Shown one piece after another: positions 8,172-17,043 of a stretch of 36,065 nucleotides of DNA. Made by a program: the position numbers and the translations under genes. Numbering within the stretch: the stretch's first letter is position 1; each line of letters begins with the position of its first letter. Origin of the DNA: a gamma proteobacterium HTCC5015 (GTDB taxonomy: Bacteria; Pseudomonadota; Gammaproteobacteria; HTCC5015); NCBI GenBank assembly GCA_000155715.1, contig DS990615.1, positions 3,068 to 39,132 of the forward strand, given 5' to 3'. Under the pieces are notes generated by a model. It was not told the origin of the DNA. It saw only the letters and a list, made by a program, of their open reading frames with translations, and made no database searches.

Positions 8172-9263
8172 ATGACACAGCAAACCCCGCTCTACCAATG
8201 CCATGTCGACATGGGCGCCAAGATCGTCGATTTTGCCGGCTGGTCGATGCCTATTCAGTACACGTCCCAAATTGAAGAGCACCATCAGGTGCGCAGCGAT
8301 GCAGGCATGTTTGATGTCTCGCATATGACGGTGGTCGATTTGCACGGCGAGCGCGTACGCGACTTTCTCAGCTATGTGATGGCCAATGATATTGCCAAGG
8401 TGACTAAGCGTGGCAAGGCGCTTTACACCGCGATGCTCAATGAGCAGGGCGGCGTCATCGACGACCTGATTATCTACTATCTCGAAGACCACTTTTTCCG
8501 CTTGGTTGTGAACGCGGCGACGCGCGATAAAGATTTGGCGTGGCTGGAACAGCAAGCGGCGGCATTCTCTGTCGAGGTCAAAGAGCGCAGTGATTTGGCA
8601 ATGATTGCCGTCCAAGGGCCGAAGGCCATCGAAAAAGCGCTGCAATTGATTCCCGAAGAGTTTCGCGAAAGCGTCTTGGCGCTGAGTAAATTTGAGGCCT
8701 GTGAGGTGGCAGAGTTGTTTGTCGCTCGCACCGGTTACACCGGTGAAGACGGCTTGGAAATCATCTTGCCCAATGAGTCGGCCCCCGACTTTTGGAAAGC
8801 GCTCGATAAAGTGGGCGTTGCGCCCATTGGGCTCGGCGCGAGGGACAGCCTGCGTCTCGAGGCGGGAATGAATTTGTACGGCAACGACATGGACGAATCG
8901 ACCACACCTTTGGTCTCAGCGCTGGGATGGACTGTGGCGATGAAGGACGAGCGGGATTTCATTGGTCGCGCTGCCCTAGAGCAGCAAAAGCAAGCGGGTG
9001 TCCCGCAAAAACTCGTGGGTTTGGTGCTAGAGGGTCGCGGCGTGATGCGCGCTCATCAGAAGGTGTTTGTCGACGGTGATGAAGTGGGCGAGCTGACCTC
9101 TGGCGGTTTCTCGCCTACACTCAAAAACTCTATTGGCCTAGCGCGAATCGCTCGCGATAGTGCGTCGCTGGGCGACACGGTCGAGATTGAAATTCGCAAC
9201 AAACGCATTGCTGCGCGCATTGTTAAGTACCCTTTCGTACGCGATGGGCAGGCACAAATCTAA
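8172..9263 (+). CDS. gcvT: Aminomethyltransferase, glycine cleavage T protein
   Basis: 363 residues, normal length. It transfers the methylene carbon from aminomethyl-lipoyl-GcvH to tetrahydrofolate, releasing ammonia. Motifs include FAGWSMPIQY, the FDVSHM segment, the folate-domain stretch TGYTGEDGLEIILP, and GARDSLRLEAGMNLYGNDMDE. ATG 8172 follows the glycine riboswitch leader by about 60 nt, making it the first gene of gcvT-H-PA-PB. Confidence 0.97.
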   Translation: MTQQTPLYQCHVDMGAKIVDFAGWSMPIQYTSQIEEHHQVRSDAGMFDVSHMTVVDLHGERVRDFLSYVMANDIAKVTKRGKALYTAMLNEQGGVIDDLIIYYLEDHFFRLVVNAATRDKDLAWLEQQAAAFSVEVKERSDLAMIAVQGPKAIEKALQLIPEEFRESVLALSKFEACEVAELFVARTGYTGEDGLEIILPNESAPDFWKALDKVGVAPIGLGARDSLRLEAGMNLYGNDMDESTTPLVSALGWTVAMKDERDFIGRAALEQQKQAGVPQKLVGLVLEGRGVMRAHQKVFVDGDEVGELTSGGFSPTLKNSIGLARIARDSASLGDTVEIEIRNKRIAARIVKYPFVRDGQAQI

Positions 9264-9301
9264 AGTAAATTGAAAAACATTGAGAACATTCGGGAGATAC
9301 C

Positions 9302-9694
9302 ATGAGCAATTTGCCCACTGAATTGAAATACGCCAAAAGCCACGAGTGGATTCGCCAGGAAGAGGGCGATGTCTATGTCGTAGGTATTACCGACCACGCC
9401 CAAGAGTCACTGGGCGACGTGGTGTTTGTCGAGCCCTCTGAAGAAGGCGCCGATGTCGAAGCGGGCGATGCGGCTTCGGTGGTCGAGTCGGTCAAGGCGG
9501 CTTCCGATATCTACGCTCCCGTCAGCGGTGAAATCGTCGCTTTTAACGAGAATTTAGAAGATTCGCCTGAAGCGATTAACGACGAGCCCTACGATGGCGG
9601 CTGGATCTTCAAAATTCGCATCGCCGACGCCAGCGAGCTCGAAGCGCTACTCGACGCTGACGGCTACCAAGCGATGCTCGACGCCGAAGAGTAA
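9302..9694 (+). CDS. gcvH: Glycine cleavage H protein (lipoyl carrier)
   Basis: 130 residues. Shuttles the aminomethyl group between P, T and L proteins on a lipoamide arm. The lipoyl-lysine is K65 within [12 protein letters not shown]; the N-terminal [23 protein letters not shown] block and C-terminal GGWIFKIRI are standard. GGGAGA lies just ahead of ATG 9302. A 153-nt gap separates it from gcvPA, larger than elsewhere in the operon. Confidence 0.97.
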   Translation: MSNLPTELKYAKSHEWIRQEEGDVYVVGITDHAQESLGDVVFVEPSEEGADVEAGDAASVVESVKAASDIYAPVSGEIVAFNENLEDSPEAINDEPYDGGWIFKIRIADASELEALLDADGYQAMLDAEE

Positions 9695-9719
9695 GGCGCC
9701 GCTTAGTGCATCGAAACAC

Positions 9720-9737
9720 GCGGCTCCTGCGAGCCGC
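9720..9737 (+). other. Hairpin in the gcvH-gcvPA spacer
   Basis: GCGGCTC/GAGCCGC 7-bp stem with a CTGC loop, with no T-run after it. It could protect or punctuate the mRNA between gcvTH and gcvP; no terminator character. Confidence 0.35.
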
Positions 9738-9847
9738 TGTTGAACCAGTGGCGTTCGATGTTTGATGTCGGCGATCTGCCACTTCCAATCATTTAAACGC
9801 GTTTCTGGCCCATTTATTTCTATTTAGTGCCGTTTAAGAGGTAACTC

Positions 9848-11206
9848 ATGCCCTTTATTCCACACACCCCGTCTGAAATTGATCAGATGCTGGGCGCCAT
9901 CGGCGTCGATAGCATCGATCAGCTATTTGATGAGATTCCCGAGGCTTTGCGCATCGGTGAACTGTCGGCCATTCCCGAGTCCATGGATGAAATGGAAGTC
10001 AGTCGTTTGATGCAAGGTCGCGCCCGCCGCGATGGTGGCGCGCTCAATTTTATTGGCGCGGGGGCCTACGAGCATCACATCCCTGCAGCGGTGTGGCAGA
10101 TCACGACCCGCGGCGAGTTTTACAGTGCTTACACGCCCTATCAGGCAGAGGCTTCTCAAGGCACGTTACAGTTGATCTACGAATATCAAACCATGATGGC
10201 AGGTTTGACGGCGATGGATGTCTCCAATGCCTCGCTCTACGACGGGGCATCGGCATTGGCTGAGGCCATACTTATGGCCGTGCGCGGCAATCGAAAATCC
10301 AAATCGCGCAAGGTACTAGTGCCCGGTGGCGTACACCCCTACTACCGCGATACCGCTTACGCGATTGTTAAAAATCAAAATATTGAACTGGTTGAAGTCC
10401 CCTACAGTGAAGTGTCGGGAGCCAGTGAGTTGAGTGCGTTTGACGCTTACGCGGGCGAGGACATCACGGCGGTTGTGATCCAGCAACCCAACTTCTTCGG
10501 TCAGTTTGAGGCCGTCGATGCCATCACCGACTGGGCTCACAACAATGGCTCTCTGGTGATTGGGGTGTGCAACCCATTGGCTCTGACGCTGATTACACCG
10601 CCCGGTGAGTGGGGGCAAAACGGTGCCGATATTGCCTGTGGCGATGGTCAGCCGCTGGGTGCGCCGCTGTCTTCAGGTGGGCCCTACTACGGCTATATGT
10701 GCTGTACGCAAAAATTAGTGCGACAGATGCCTGGACGCATCGTTGGCCGTACCGTCGACCTCGAGGGCAAGCAGGGTTTTGCATTGACGCTGCAGGCGCG
10801 GGAGCAGCACATTCGCCGTTCGAAGGCGACATCCAATATCTGTACCAACCAAGGCTTGGTCGTGACGGCCTCAACGATTCATATGGCGATCATGGGGCCT
10901 AAAGGTTTGACGCGTCAGGCCGAGCTCAGCCATGCCAATACACAGGCACTGGCTGACCGCGTGTGCCAGATCGATGGTGTCGAGCGCGTTTTTGAGGGGG
11001 CGAGTTTCCACGAAGTGGCACTGCGTTTACCCAAGCCGGTGGCCGAGGTGATCGACGCGATGGAAGATCAAGGCATTCTGGCGGGTTACGACTTGACCCA
11101 GCGCTACTCCGAACTGGGCGATGCGCTGTTGTTGTGCGCGACGGAGACTAAGACCGACGACGATCTCGAACAATATGCTCAGGCTTTAGAGCAAGCACTG
11201 GCCTAA
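9848..11206 (+). CDS. gcvPA: Glycine dehydrogenase (decarboxylating) subunit 1
   Basis: 452 residues corresponding to the N-terminal half of the P protein. It begins with [30 protein letters not shown] and contains [30 protein letters not shown] and [10 protein letters not shown], all standard for GcvPA. P protein decarboxylates glycine and loads the aminomethyl group on GcvH. This half lacks the PLP lysine and forms the alpha2beta2 enzyme with the next gene product. GAGGTAA sits 5 nt ahead of ATG 9848, and only 15 nt separate it from gcvPB. Confidence 0.96.
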   Translation: MPFIPHTPSEIDQMLGAIGVDSIDQLFDEIPEALRIGELSAIPESMDEMEVSRLMQGRARRDGGALNFIGAGAYEHHIPAAVWQITTRGEFYSAYTPYQAEASQGTLQLIYEYQTMMAGLTAMDVSNASLYDGASALAEAILMAVRGNRKSKSRKVLVPGGVHPYYRDTAYAIVKNQNIELVEVPYSEVSGASELSAFDAYAGEDITAVVIQQPNFFGQFEAVDAITDWAHNNGSLVIGVCNPLALTLITPPGEWGQNGADIACGDGQPLGAPLSSGGPYYGYMCCTQKLVRQMPGRIVGRTVDLEGKQGFALTLQAREQHIRRSKATSNICTNQGLVVTASTIHMAIMGPKGLTRQAELSHANTQALADRVCQIDGVERVFEGASFHEVALRLPKPVAEVIDAMEDQGILAGYDLTQRYSELGDALLLCATETKTDDDLEQYAQALEQALA

Positions 11207-11221
11207 GCCGAGGAGAACACC

Positions 11222-12682
11222 ATGTTAATTTTTGAACACGCAGTTGAAGGCCGTCCCAGTGGCGCCCAGTACATCAATGGTAGCCAGCGCGATACGCAGG
11301 CTGAAAATCGTATCCCCGAGGCATTGCGCCGCCGCTCGTCGTTGAACTCGATCCCCGAGGTGTCGGAGCTACAGGCGGTGCGTCACTACACGCGCCTATC
11401 GCAGCTTAACTTCTCAATTGACACGCAGTTTTACCCTCTGGGTTCGTGCACGATGAAGTACAACCCGCGCGCCTGCAACTCGCTGGCGATGCTGCCCGAG
11501 TTTCTAGGTCGTCACCCGCTGGCGCCCGAGCGCCACTCCCAGGGCTACTTGGAAACCATGTATGAGCTGCAGGAAATGCTCAAAGAAGTGACGGGCATGC
11601 GCGGTGTCTCGCTGACACCTATGGCCGGTGCTCAAGGTGAGTTTGCCGGTGTGGCCATGATTCGTGCCTACCACGACGCCCGTGGCGACGACGAGCGCTG
11701 TGAGATTATTTGTCCCGATGCCGCGCACGGTACCAACCCCGCTACGGCGATTATGTGTGGCTATAAGGTGGTGGAAATCCCCACCAAAAAAGATGGCGAC
11801 GTCGACTTCGAAGCGTTGAAAGAAGTGGTTGGCCCCAAAACGGCTGGCATTATGCTGACAAATCCATCGACCTGTGGCGTATTTGAGCGCCGTATCAAAG
11901 AGATTGCCGAGTTGGTTCACGACGCGGGTGGTCTGCTTTACTACGACGGTGCCAACCTCAATGCGATTTTGGGTAAAGTGCGCCCCGGCGATATGGGCTT
12001 TGATGTGATTCATATGAATTTGCACAAAACCTTCTCAACCCCCCACGGTGGCGGTGGCCCCGGTGCCGGTGCGATTGGCTGTTCCGAGCGCTTGTTGCCC
12101 TATATGCCGATTCCTGTTGTGGGTAAAGAGGCGGACAGCTACCGCTATTTAGATCAGCAAGATTTACCCGAAACGATTGGCCGCCTGTCGACCTTTGCGG
12201 GCAACGCCGGCGTATTGCTGCGGGCCTATATCTACATGCGCATGTTGGGGCGCGTAGGCATGCATCGAGTGGCGGAGTTTGCCACGCTCAACGCCAACTA
12301 CTTGATGGTCGAATTGGAGAAGCGCGGTTTTGAGTTGGCTTTCCCCGAGCGCCGCGCCAGTCACGAATTTATCGTGACGTTGAAACGCGAGGCCAAAGAC
12401 TACCAAATGAGTGCCAAGGCTGTGGCCAAGCGCTTGTTGGATAAAAACTACCACGCGCCAACCATTTACTTCCCATTGCATATTCCCGAGTGCTTGCTCA
12501 TTGAGCCGACGGAAACGGAGGCCAAGGAGGACCTCGATGGTTTTGTGGCTGCGATGGTGGAAATTCTCGAGGAAGCTCAGCGCGATCCCGATCTCGTGAC
12601 CCAAGCGCCCTATACCCAGCCCGTGCGTCAGCTGGATGATGTAAAGGCCGCTCGCCAGCTCGACTTAACGTACAGTGCCTAG
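11222..12682 (+). CDS. gcvPB: Glycine dehydrogenase (decarboxylating) subunit 2
   Basis: 486 residues, the C-terminal half of P protein. The PLP-binding lysine is K269 in [29 protein letters not shown] near the N-terminus and AHGTNPATA in the middle are family hallmarks. GAGGAG (11210-11215) precedes ATG 11222. It is the last gene of the gcv operon. The 188-nt gap downstream holds a possible GGCAGGGG/CCCTTGCC stem (12714-12743) without a T-run, so no clear terminator is seen. Confidence 0.96.
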   Translation: MLIFEHAVEGRPSGAQYINGSQRDTQAENRIPEALRRRSSLNSIPEVSELQAVRHYTRLSQLNFSIDTQFYPLGSCTMKYNPRACNSLAMLPEFLGRHPLAPERHSQGYLETMYELQEMLKEVTGMRGVSLTPMAGAQGEFAGVAMIRAYHDARGDDERCEIICPDAAHGTNPATAIMCGYKVVEIPTKKDGDVDFEALKEVVGPKTAGIMLTNPSTCGVFERRIKEIAELVHDAGGLLYYDGANLNAILGKVRPGDMGFDVIHMNLHKTFSTPHGGGGPGAGAIGCSERLLPYMPIPVVGKEADSYRYLDQQDLPETIGRLSTFAGNAGVLLRAYIYMRMLGRVGMHRVAEFATLNANYLMVELEKRGFELAFPERRASHEFIVTLKREAKDYQMSAKAVAKRLLDKNYHAPTIYFPLHIPECLLIEPTETEAKEDLDGFVAAMVEILEEAQRDPDLVTQAPYTQPVRQLDDVKAARQLDLTYSA

Positions 12683-12870
12683 TTGAGTATTTGGCTGAGC
12701 GCCTCTTGAGGGCGGCAGGGGTGACGTGACATGTGCCCTTGCCGCGCTTGCCTAAGATTGTCGTTGCCCCTATGAGGACTCAAACAGTACCCGTTCCCGT
12801 GTGTGGACGGGTAAAGCGTGTTGTACTGCCCGCTTTTTGGTATCGTAAGCCGATATAAGAAAAATACTCC

Positions 12871-14055
12871 ATGGGGGCGGCAGTGGCAGACGATCTAGAT
12901 CGACTGATTTCTCACGAACAGGTGCGAATGCTCTATCGCAGGGGATTGATCTCCTTTGCGCTGGAAGTACTGACGGTGGCATTTGTTGCTCTATGGTTTT
13001 CCGACTATCTACCGCTCGGGGAGTTTGGCATTTGGTGGCTGGCGCTACTCGTTGTGTCTTCTTTCGATCTCTTTTGCCACAGTGTCTTCCGCGCCAAGCA
13101 GCCCGCCGAGCCTGGCCGCGGTTTGTGGTATCCCGTTTACCTAACATGCTGCGCCATTTTTAGCGTGGTCTGGTCTGTGGCTACCATTGAAATGATGTCT
13201 ATACTGCCCGCCCAAGGCAATTACGCGTGTTTGCTGGTTTTGGCGGCTGTGGCGGGCGTCGGCGTGTCCGAGGTTGGAGTGCGGCGCTCCTCCGCCGCAG
13301 TCTATCTGCTGGGTTTGTTTGCGCCGGTCAGTGCATGGTTGCTCTGGCGCGGTGTGGCCAACGATACCGGGGCGGCATGGTTTCTGATGGGTTACGGTGT
13401 GGCATTGTGGATTGGCAGTGCGCGCCTAGCAGAAAATATTCGCTCGTCTTTGCGCCTGCAATTTGAAAACCAAGAGCTAGCGGGCTCTTTGAAGCGCAGC
13501 AACAACCGCCTGCAAGAGGCCAACCAAGAGTTGAAACATGCTTCGTCGACAGACTCACTGACTCAAGTGGCCAATCGCCGATATTTTGAGCACCACCTAG
13601 AGGGCGAGTGGCAGCGCTTAGCACGGGAGGAGGGCGACCTGTCGGTGTTAATGGTCGATGTGGATCAGTTTAAGCATTTTAATGATGTTCAAGGGCATCA
13701 AGCGGGCGACCAAGCTTTGGTTGCCGTGGCGGGAGCCTTGCAGAGTGCTTTGCGACGCCCTGCGGACATACTCGCTCGCTATGGTGGTGAGGAGTTTATT
13801 GTTTTGCTGCCCAACACCTCGCGCAGTGGGGCAATGCGCGTTGCCCAGATCATGCGCGAGCGGGTCGAGTTGTTAGAGCTAGAGCACCCTGAGTTAGACG
13901 ACCGTCAGCACGTGACGGTCAGTGTCGGTGGTGCACACGCGATGGTGAAAGAGAGCGCTACCAGCCGAGGCCTCATTGCCGAGGCCGATAAGGCGCTATA
14001 TCAAGCCAAGAAAAATGGCCGCAATTGTGTAGAGATGGCCAGCTCGCCGGATTAG
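12871..14055 (+). CDS. Membrane-bound diguanylate cyclase (GGDEF domain)
   Basis: 394 residues from ATG 12871 (GTG 12883 also possible). About six hydrophobic segments between residues 25 and 185 form an unassigned MASE-like sensor. A short coiled linker (about 200-222) and a complete GGDEF domain follow. The active-site motif is GGEEF at 305-309, and an inhibitory-site RPAD lies at 296-299, exactly five residues upstream, so an active enzyme with c-di-GMP feedback is expected. It makes c-di-GMP from two GTP; the input signal is unknown. Its TAG stop is completed by the first base of the 265-bp mobile element that follows. Confidence 0.92.
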   Translation: MGAAVADDLDRLISHEQVRMLYRRGLISFALEVLTVAFVALWFSDYLPLGEFGIWWLALLVVSSFDLFCHSVFRAKQPAEPGRGLWYPVYLTCCAIFSVVWSVATIEMMSILPAQGNYACLLVLAAVAGVGVSEVGVRRSSAAVYLLGLFAPVSAWLLWRGVANDTGAAWFLMGYGVALWIGSARLAENIRSSLRLQFENQELAGSLKRSNNRLQEANQELKHASSTDSLTQVANRRYFEHHLEGEWQRLAREEGDLSVLMVDVDQFKHFNDVQGHQAGDQALVAVAGALQSALRRPADILARYGGEEFIVLLPNTSRSGAMRVAQIMRERVELLELEHPELDDRQHVTVSVGGAHAMVKESATSRGLIAEADKALYQAKKNGRNCVEMASSPD

Positions 14056-14319
14056 GGCCTGTTAACACAAATTTTATGATCTCTGCTGGAAGCCATTTTT
14101 CTGCCCAGCAAGGCAGAAGGCGTGCCGTGTAGTTCGTCTACACAAACAACTGATAACGCAGCTGGGCGGAAAATAGCTCCAGCCCTTCGGGTTGTGGCTA
14201 AAAAAGCGCCACTCATCGTTGCTCGTCGCTCACTTGGATTCACCAAACCACGCTCCTTGCGCCTTGATTGGCGCTTTTTTAGTCACAACAGTGACCATCA
14301 AATTTGTGTTAACAGGCCC
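14055..14319 (+). mobile_element. 265-bp MITE-like element, copy 1
   Basis: Non-coding element bounded by perfect 20-bp terminal inverted repeats (GGGCCTGTTAACACAAATTT) and flanked by TA on both sides (14053-14054, 14320-14321). An inverted second copy at 21100-21364 differs at only five positions by my alignment. A TA duplication fits IS630/Tc1-mariner or some IS5-group elements; no transposase is present. Internally, 14-nt arms (14198-14211 and 14269-14282) carry GCGCC/GGCGC with A- and T-runs, like a bidirectional terminator. It separates two convergent genes and supplies the third base of both stop codons. Confidence 0.9.
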
Positions 14320-15128
14320 TAGAACCAACCTGTCGCCTTACCCAGCATGCGGGTGCCCGCGACCAGCAAAAATAGCGCCAAACACTTCTTAAGAACAGGA
14401 ATGGGCAGGCGATGTGCCAGTTTGGCGCCGACGGGCGCCATCAGTATGGCGGTTGTGGCGATACCCAAAAAAGCGGGCAGATAGATATAACCGAGGCTGT
14501 ATTGGGGCAGCGCTTCCAAATCTAGGCCCGTGAGTGCCAAAGTGATGGCGCCCGCCACAGCAATGGGTAGGCCGCAGGCCGACGATGTGGCAACGGCTTC
14601 GCGCATATTGACATTGCACCAGTGTAAAAAAGGCACAGTGAGTGAACCGCCGCCAATACCCAGCATGGCCGAGATGGCGCCAATGATCGAGCCGGCAACG
14701 CTCATGCCTAGTGAGGCTGGAAGTTGTCGGTGGGGTTTGGGTTGCGCGCCGAGCAGCATTTTTAAGCCGACCGCCCAACAGCCCACTGAGAAAAACAGGC
14801 GCAGCCACAGCTCGGGCATGGCGTCGACGATAAACCCACCGAGTACAGTGCCTGCGATTATGCCGGGGAGTAGTTGCCAAAACAGTGGCCAGCGCAAGGC
14901 CCCCGAGCGGTGGTGGGCGCGAGCTGAGGACAGTGAGGTGGGGATGATGATGGCCAACGAAGTGGCCACGGCAATTTTAATTGCGTAGTCCACGGCGAGG
15001 CCCTGCGCGTGCAGAATCGCCACGATAATCGGAACAATAATTAAACCGCCGCCCACGCCGAGTAGCCCCGCCACTGTGCCCGAGAAAACGCCGGTCAATA
15101 AAAAGGCAAAAATCGTGCTGGCGCTCAT
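14319..15128 (-). CDS. TauE/SafE family anion permease
   Basis: 269 residues, about eight membrane segments in two homologous halves. Each half begins with a glycine-rich motif, GVGGGLIIVPI near residue 24 and GIGGGSLTVPFL near 155, typical of TauE/SafE (DUF81) proteins. Family members export sulfite, sulfoacetate or related organic anions; the substrate here cannot be told. Its ATG overlaps the stop of the upstream phosphodiesterase gene (ATGA), so the two are translationally coupled. Its stop TAG straddles the edge of the 265-bp element. Confidence 0.9.
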   Translation of the reverse strand: MSASTIFAFLLTGVFSGTVAGLLGVGGGLIIVPIIVAILHAQGLAVDYAIKIAVATSLAIIIPTSLSSARAHHRSGALRWPLFWQLLPGIIAGTVLGGFIVDAMPELWLRLFFSVGCWAVGLKMLLGAQPKPHRQLPASLGMSVAGSIIGAISAMLGIGGGSLTVPFLHWCNVNMREAVATSSACGLPIAVAGAITLALTGLDLEALPQYSLGYIYLPAFLGIATTAILMAPVGAKLAHRLPIPVLKKCLALFLLVAGTRMLGKATGWF

Positions 15129-15877
15129 GGTGTCGATGTCTCCTCGCGCTGTTTGAGAGCTCGCATGACGTGGCCGATATCGTCGGTTTCAATCCATCGG
15201 TAGCCCCTTTGTGCGAGGTGTTCGATACGGGCGAGATCGTCGGCGGTGTAGATCATCCACTCGTTGTCACCCCACACGGGCAGGTGGTCGGGCGCGATCT
15301 TATAGCTGGTGCACAAGATATCGGGTTTTAGTTGTTGGGCGAGTTGCCGGCTGGCGTGAGAGAAGTCGTCTAGTACCCAAGCGATGGAGTGGCAGCCCTG
15401 CTGTCTGGCATAGGCCAAGGCGCGATGGTGAAAAGAAATAATATGGCGGTTGCCAGCAAGGCTTTGGGTGTCGCGCAAGATTCTATCCATTACGGGGACA
15501 ACCCCAAAGTGGTCCAGCGAGTGCACCTTGGGTTCGATAAAAACATCGACTTCTGGATAGCTCGCGAGCAATCGCGCCACGGCGCTGAGAGAGGAAACGC
15601 GATTGCCGTGGTAGCTGTCGCCAAAGCGCTCGGGGTAGTGGGCAAAGAGCTGTTCAATATAGGTGTCGTTGTGGCGATAGATGTGGCCGCTCGCACCGGT
15701 GAGTCGGTCTAGGGTGTCGTCATGGAAAACATACGGCGTCCCATCGGCACTGCACTGAACATCAAATTCTATTGCCTGTGCGCCCGCATCCAGCGCTGCG
15801 CGCAGACCGATTAATGTGTTTTCGGGGTACTGTGAGGGGTAGCCTCGGTGTGCCACAATTCGCGATGACAATTTCAT
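15125..15877 (-). CDS. Glycerophosphodiester phosphodiesterase (UgpQ-like)
   Basis: 250 residues from ATG 15877 (MKLSSRIVAHRGYPS). An upstream GTG at 15928 would add 17 residues without family support. It hydrolyses glycerophosphodiesters to glycerol-3-phosphate and an alcohol. GDPD residues are visible: HRGYPSQYPENT (His, Arg, Glu), EFDVQCSADGTPYVFHDDTLDRLTG (metal-binding Glu-x-Asp and catalytic His), IEPKV in the barrel, and WVLDD late. No signal peptide, so cytosolic like UgpQ. Coupled to the TauE-like gene; the reason for the pairing is not evident. Confidence 0.9.
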   Translation of the reverse strand: MKLSSRIVAHRGYPSQYPENTLIGLRAALDAGAQAIEFDVQCSADGTPYVFHDDTLDRLTGASGHIYRHNDTYIEQLFAHYPERFGDSYHGNRVSSLSAVARLLASYPEVDVFIEPKVHSLDHFGVVPVMDRILRDTQSLAGNRHIISFHHRALAYARQQGCHSIAWVLDDFSHASRQLAQQLKPDILCTSYKIAPDHLPVWGDNEWMIYTADDLARIEHLAQRGYRWIETDDIGHVMRALKQREETSTP

Positions 15878-15984
15878 AGATTCGTTAACGATAGCTTGGC
15901 GAAACAGTTCGAAGGCTGATACTAGCACTGTGTCGAATCTTCGGTGATATTTTTCTCAGATGAAAGCGCGGGAAAGCAAAAGAT

Positions 15985-16461
15985 TTGAGTCGACGTTCAC
16001 ACTACATAACGCGAGAGGGCTTTGATCGCCTAGAGAAAGAGCTTAACTTCTTGTGGAAAGAGGAGCGCCCACGCGTGACTCAAGCGGTGTCTGAAGCTGC
16101 CGCGTTGGGTGATCGCTCTGAAAATGCCGAGTATATTTACGGCAAGAAGCGGTTGCGCGAAATCGATCGTCGCGTACGCTTTTTGAGCAAGCGTCTCGAC
16201 GAGTTGCAAGTGGTATATCCATCGCCACAGCAGGCGGGCAAGGTGTTTTTTGGCGCCTGGGTGGAATTGGAAGATGGCGACAGCGGAGAAGTGGTTAAAT
16301 ATCGCATCGTCGGCCCCGACGAATTTGACCCAGAGGTGGGGGCGATTAGCGTTGACTCTCCCGTGGCGCGCGCTCTTTTGGGCAAGGCACTGAATCAAAC
16401 CGTGCGGGTTGAAACTCCCAAGGGATCGCGCCATTTTATTGTGCTTGATGTGAGTTATTAG
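15985..16461 (+). CDS. greB: Transcription elongation factor GreB
   Basis: 158 residues, standard for GreB. It stimulates transcript cleavage by backtracked RNA polymerase. The N-terminal coiled coil contains YITREGFDRLEKELNFLWKEERP and the acidic tip GDRSENAEYIYGKKRLREIDRR. The C-terminal FKBP-like domain begins near VFFGAWVELED and includes SPVARALLGK. The start is TTG 15985 because the frame is closed 8 codons upstream and no ATG or GTG lies between. It diverges from the phosphodiesterase. The stop TAG is built at the edge of a degenerate element copy. Confidence 0.95.
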   Translation: MSRRSHYITREGFDRLEKELNFLWKEERPRVTQAVSEAAALGDRSENAEYIYGKKRLREIDRRVRFLSKRLDELQVVYPSPQQAGKVFFGAWVELEDGDSGEVVKYRIVGPDEFDPEVGAISVDSPVARALLGKALNQTVRVETPKGSRHFIVLDVSY

Positions 16462-16590
16462 GGCCTGTTCACACTCATTCCGCAGCCCCTGCTGGAGTCA
16501 TTTTTTTGTCCAGTAGTTCCAACCGGTGCACAGTGTAGTGGTTCTACATAAGCAGCGTTCGAAGGGTTTTGTAGCTGTTCTGAAGACATA
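16461..16590 (+). mobile_element. Degenerate relative of the 265-bp element, one end only
   Basis: Starts TA|GGGCCTGTT immediately at the greB stop. It keeps recognisable pieces of the intact copies: CTGCTGGA..TCATTTTT near 16490 and the GTGTAG-N5-CTACA hairpin near 16534. No right terminal repeat could be found before the terminator, so it is either a decayed remnant or a diverged subfamily. Confidence 0.65.
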
Positions 16591-16620
16591 AAAAAAGCCC
16601 GCACAGTATGCGGGCTTTTT
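16591..16620. terminator. Bidirectional terminator between greB and rpsI
   Basis: GCCCGCA/TGCGGGC 7-bp stem with a CAGTA loop, A-run before and T-run after; serves rplM-rpsI on the minus strand and greB on the plus strand. Confidence 0.9.
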
Positions 16621-16644
16621 CCTGTGAACCAGTTCGAGCGGAGA

Positions 16645-17034
16645 TTAACGCTTCGAGAACTGAGTAGCGCGGCGTGCTTTGCGCAGACCGACTTTCTTAC
16701 GTTCTACTTCACGCGCGTCGCGCGTTACGAAGCCAGCTTTGCGCAGGGGCGCGCGCAGCGTTTCGTCGTATTCCATCAAGGCGCGAGTAATGCCGTGACG
16801 AATAGCGCCAGCTTGACCGTTGTTGCCGCCACCGCGAACAGTGACTTTTACATCAAACTTGTTTAACAGCTCCGTCAGCTCGAGGGGTTGGCGAACCACC
16901 ATTCGAGAGGTCTCGCGACCGAAGTAGTCTGCTAGAGTCTTGGTGTTTACCGTGATGTTGCCGCTGCCAGGGCGCAAGTACACTCGTGCGCTAGAGCTTT
17001 TGCGGCGACCGGTTCCGTAATATTGATCAGCCAT
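16645..17034 (-). CDS. rpsI: 30S ribosomal protein S9
   Basis: 129 residues, normal length. [19 protein letters not shown] at the N-terminus and the conserved C-terminal tail [16 protein letters not shown], which reaches the P-site tRNA in the ribosome, identify S9. It follows rplM by 9 nt, the universal rplM-rpsI operon. Confidence 0.98.
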   Translation of the reverse strand: MADQYYGTGRRKSSSARVYLRPGSGNITVNTKTLADYFGRETSRMVVRQPLELTELLNKFDVKVTVRGGGNNGQAGAIRHGITRALMEYDETLRAPLRKAGFVTRDAREVERKKVGLRKARRATQFSKR

Positions 17035-17043
17035 AGTAATACC

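Noticed and set aside
8088-8645. 185-codon minus-strand frame over the start of gcvT
   Set aside because: Shadow of gcvT; also crosses the riboswitch.
12714-12743. Hairpin after gcvPB as a terminator
   Set aside because: Stem is plausible but has a 14-nt loop and no T-run.
14052-14322. Open frames of 64-66 codons on both strands of the 265-bp element, also present in the copy at 21.1 kb
   Set aside because: They exist on both strands at once, both end in the same ICVNRP coded by the terminal repeat, have no ribosome-binding site and resemble no transposase. They are by-products of the palindromic ends.
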